The notes beneath the pieces are model-generated. The model was not told the DNA's origin. It did no database searches and worked only from the letters and a program-made list of their open reading frames with translations. This document shows, one piece after another, positions 61,729 through 64,000 of a stretch of DNA of 64,000 nt (position 1 is the first letter of the stretch; the number at the start of each line of letters is the position of its first letter). The DNA is taken from the NCBI RefSeq assembly GCF_016638705.1, contig NZ_CP067341.1, positions 4,777,501 through 4,841,500 of the forward strand. Reading direction: 5' to 3'. Source of the stretch: Lysinibacillus agricola (lineage in GTDB: Bacteria; Bacillota; Bacilli; Bacillales_A; Planococcaceae). A program made the translations under genes and the position numbers.

Positions 61729-62352
61729 TCATAACGTTTTATTTAACACTTTATCTTTTACAAACTGAATAACATGGGCAACGTATAGTTCACGGTAAGG
61801 GACAAATTGTGCTGTACTTACTGGGCGCACAATTTTTGCTCGTTGACCATCAGGGAAATATTCATAGCCTTCAATATTTAGAGTAGCTGTTTCTCCTAAA
61901 AAGAATGCCTCTGCCTCATCAAGCTTTGCTCGAACGACCCCTGACACTTCCTCATACTGCAGTTCAAATGATTCCCAATCATGTTTGAATGGATATATAT
62001 AAACATGACAAAATTCATTGTCGATCATGTTTTCCGAAACAATGCTACAAGATGTCATGCCCATTTTAACAACTTCGTTTACATTAACATCGAGTCCTAG
62101 CTCTTCCTTCACTTCACGAATTCCTGATTCTACTGTCTCTACAGCTAATAGATGCCCTGCCGCTGTAATATCAAGCAAGCCAGGGTAGTCCTTTTTTTGT
62201 GAACTACGGATTTGGAAATAGATATAGTCCTCATTGACAAGCCAACAGTGGAATGTTTCATGCCATAGTCCTTTTTCATGTACCTCTGCTCTCGTTGCTG
62301 TCCCAATCTGTTCATGCTGTTCATTAAAAACTTTCACAATTTCTTGTTCCAT
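61729..62352 (-). CDS. Nudix hydrolase, isopentenyl-diphosphate-isomerase-like
   Basis: A 207-residue Nudix protein. The Nudix region is at residues 66-86 (GHLLAVETVESGIREVKEEL), one residue shorter than the classical spacing between the first Glu and the REVxEE part, as seen in the idi-like bacterial subgroup. The early segments HETFHCWLV and FQIRSSQKKDYPGLLDI also fit that subgroup. The substrate is not clear. It is 12 bp after the AI-2E permease gene, so the two are probably co-transcribed. Confidence 0.88.
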   Translation of the reverse strand: MEQEIVKVFNEQHEQIGTATRAEVHEKGLWHETFHCWLVNEDYIYFQIRSSQKKDYPGLLDITAAGHLLAVETVESGIREVKEELGLDVNVNEVVKMGMTSCSIVSENMIDNEFCHVYIYPFKHDWESFELQYEEVSGVVRAKLDEAEAFFLGETATLNIEGYEYFPDGQRAKIVRPVSTAQFVPYRELYVAHVIQFVKDKVLNKTL

Positions 62353-62364
62353 TTTTTCCGACTC

Positions 62365-63453
62365 CTATACCGACTTCGTAGCCTTTTTCTTAATCACGTT
62401 CCGTTCATCATAAATATTAGATGCGATTACTTTTAATACTGCATAAAACGGTACAGCAATGATAATACCGATAAAGCCTGCAATATTACCTGCTGCTAAA
62501 ATAACTGTAATAACGGTTAACGGATGAATATCGAGTGTTTTCCCCATTACATTAGGTGTTATAAAGTTACTATCAATTTGCTGCGCCACGAGTGTGACAA
62601 CAGACACCCATATGACTAACACTGGATCCTGAACAACAGCCACGATCAGCGCTGGTGTAAAGGCAATCCATGGTCCTATAAACGGAATCATATTCATAAA
62701 GAACGCGAATATAACAAGTAGCAACGAATATTCTAGACCTATAATTAAATACCCGACATACATAATGAGTGCTAGTAAAAAACTAATTTGCAGCTGTCCT
62801 TGAATATAGCTACGTAAAACATCGTCAATTTCACTTAACGTCTTTTTCACCCATTCTCGACGTTCACCACTGAAATATTTATAAACTGACGGCGCAAATT
62901 TTTCATGATCCTTCAACATAAAAATAAAGAAAAATGGAATTAAAATAGCTAATAAAGAAACTGATACAACTGATTGTAAAAACGAAACTAGCCCCTTACT
63001 TGCCACAACGGCAAAATGCTGTGCAGAATTTGCCATATTGTCGATAAAATCTTTCAACTGTGGTGGGAAGTTATCCTTGTTTTTAAACACATAATCAGCT
63101 GCCTCTTGAATACTAGCACTAATCTGCGGTACATTTTTCACTAAATTATTTACCTGTACTGCAATCGGATTACCAACGATCCACCCAAAGCCACCAACAA
63201 GCGCTATTAATCCAATGACTATCGTTAATATACTTGCCCATCTCGGCCATTTACGCTTCTCTAAAAACCTCTGAATCGGCTCCGTAACATAATACAAAAC
63301 ACCGCCAAGCAATAAAGGTATAAAAATAACCTTTAAGATAATTACAAACGGCGAAAAAATCCAATGAATCTCTATAAAATATTTAATGATTAGTAGAGCA
63401 AGAAAAAACCCTACTCCTACTTGAAACCAAACTTTCCTCGTCACTTTATTCAC
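62365..63453 (-). CDS. AI-2E-family permease-like membrane protein
   Basis: A 362-residue membrane protein of the AI-2E transporter (PerM/YdbI) family with about eight hydrophobic segments. Family marks are the N-terminal pair of TM segments, a helical extracytoplasmic stretch (about 105-155), the SYIQGQLQISFLLALIMYVGY block, FFMNMIPFIGPWIAFTPA and DSNFITPNVMGKTLDIHPLTV. Despite the name, members export or exchange various ions (some are Na/H antiporters). The substrate is unknown. The Nudix gene follows. Confidence 0.9.
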   Translation of the reverse strand: MNKVTRKVWFQVGVGFFLALLIIKYFIEIHWIFSPFVIILKVIFIPLLLGGVLYYVTEPIQRFLEKRKWPRWASILTIVIGLIALVGGFGWIVGNPIAVQVNNLVKNVPQISASIQEAADYVFKNKDNFPPQLKDFIDNMANSAQHFAVVASKGLVSFLQSVVSVSLLAILIPFFFIFMLKDHEKFAPSVYKYFSGERREWVKKTLSEIDDVLRSYIQGQLQISFLLALIMYVGYLIIGLEYSLLLVIFAFFMNMIPFIGPWIAFTPALIVAVVQDPVLVIWVSVVTLVAQQIDSNFITPNVMGKTLDIHPLTVITVILAAGNIAGFIGIIIAVPFYAVLKVIASNIYDERNVIKKKATKSV

Positions 63454-63516
63454 TTCCCTTTATCACAGTTACTGAAAATACTACTTATATATTACCCATT
63501 TCGCAAGTATTCTATC

Positions 63517-63714
63517 ATGTATTGTCAAGTTAAAAGAGTTTTTGAAACTAAAAAATTCGCAACCCTCCAACAGGCAATCCCGCAAGCCCCTCAAATGCTA
63601 AAAGCATATGAGGAGGCTTATACAGCTTGCCTTCCACAGGAGTGTCGCAAATTTTCACTAATGATGCATAATGCAGCAGTTTATAATTTTGTATCGTCTA
63701 CTGAATTTAAGTAA
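63517..63714 (+). CDS. Possible 65-residue protein antisense to the oligopeptidase 3' end
   Basis: A frame from ATG 63517 to TAA 63712-63714 with a protein-like composition (MYCQVKRVFETKKFATLQQA ...), lacking a good ribosome site. Its last 34 bases overlap the 3' end of the M3 peptidase gene on the opposite strand. It might be a real small gene or chance. I keep it at low confidence. Confidence 0.35.
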   Translation: MYCQVKRVFETKKFATLQQAIPQAPQMLKAYEEAYTACLPQECRKFSLMMHNAAVYNFVSSTEFK

Positions 63715-64000
63715 TCTTCAATATCTCCAATAACCGATTCAACACAACCGTCCTCAAATGGTGAAATTAAGCCTGCTTCTTTTACAAGCTTCGTAAAGGA
63801 CATGGAGCCACCTAAACCACATAAATGGATATAGTCCTTCCAAGCAGCTTCAAATTCTTCACGTGAACGTTTCCAGAATTGGAATGCGCAAATTTGTGCT
63901 AGCGTGTAATCAATGTAATAGAATGGGCTCGAATAAATATGTCCCTGACGTTGCCATATACCGCCCGCTTCTAAATAGCTGTTATGATCATAGTCACGGT
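63681..64000 (-). CDS. M3-family oligoendopeptidase, C-terminal part
   Basis: The frame enters from the right edge and ends at TAA 63681-63683. The visible 105 residues contain GGIWQRQGHIYSSPFYYIDY and YTLAQICAFQFWKRS, the conserved C-terminal helical block of PepF/M3C oligoendopeptidases, including the substrate-side Tyr/His residues. The HExxH zinc motif would be to the right of the window. It is a cytoplasmic peptidase of small peptides. Confidence 0.85.
   Translation of the reverse strand, partial: RDYDHNSYLEAGGIWQRQGHIYSSPFYYIDYTLAQICAFQFWKRSREEFEAAWKDYIHLCGLGGSMSFTKLVKEAGLISPFEDGCVESVIGDIEDYLNSVDDTKL

Overview
The window is chromosomal DNA of a low-G+C, Gram-positive, spore-former-type bacterium of the order Bacillales. 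Protein families (MntR, CvfB, HflX, NiaP, YclNOPQ, MhqD, PpaC, ComQXPA) and purine-rich Shine-Dalgarno sites fit this. The S-layer-domain nucleotidase, the N-succinylamino-acid racemase operon and the very high load of intergenic repeats make a Lysinibacillus-like genome my best guess. That is an inference from recalled gene content, not a search.

Layout, left to right. 1-8 kb: a truncated small gene, a GNAT protein, a secreted DUF1002 protein, cvfB, mntR, a ComFB-family protein and a cadC-cadA metal-efflux operon with two operator palindromes. 8-20 kb: a penicillin-acylase-family enzyme, murB-exoA, an HxlR regulator, an S-layer-anchored nucleotidase, an azoreductase behind an MhqR-type operator, a FrnE-type DsbA protein and an FAD/Rieske oxidoreductase. 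20-31 kb: ppaC, a DUF7662-GNAT fusion, an RpiR regulator, niaP, thrC-thrB-mtnX, a PAP2 phosphatase and an unrecognised cysteine-motif protein. 31.6-36.1 kb: a complete comQ-comX-comP-comA quorum-sensing locus, with an unannotated 52-residue ComX precursor, bounded by about 37-bp inverted repeats. 37-46 kb: a Fur-type siderophore uptake operon ending in a heme monooxygenase gene, a YkvI-type permease and a three-gene operon for D-to-L amino acid conversion through N-succinyl intermediates. 46-64 kb: a peptide transporter, hflX, putP, a methyltransferase, a FtsX-type ABC exporter, a pitR-pit phosphate pair, an MMPL transporter, mhqD with a second identical MhqR operator, a Nudix protein, an AI-2E-type permease and the 3' end of an M3 oligopeptidase.

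The most unusual trait is the intergenic space. About a dozen copies of one palindromic element (family A, recognisable by ends GTTGATT...AATCAAC and a CCCAGTCGG arm) occur here. Several are inflated by 36-bp tandem units. One has been split by a 126-bp inverted-repeat insertion that left an 11-bp target duplication. A second set of 35-36-bp arrays sits at gene ends, and its terminal motif supplies the stop codons of mntR and frnE; the same motif is found at the pit stop. A third array (52.8-53.3 kb) repeats CGCGGGTATT every 21 bp about twenty times. These arrays produce long open frames on both strands that I do not regard as genes. No rRNA, tRNA, CRISPR array or prophage was recognised.
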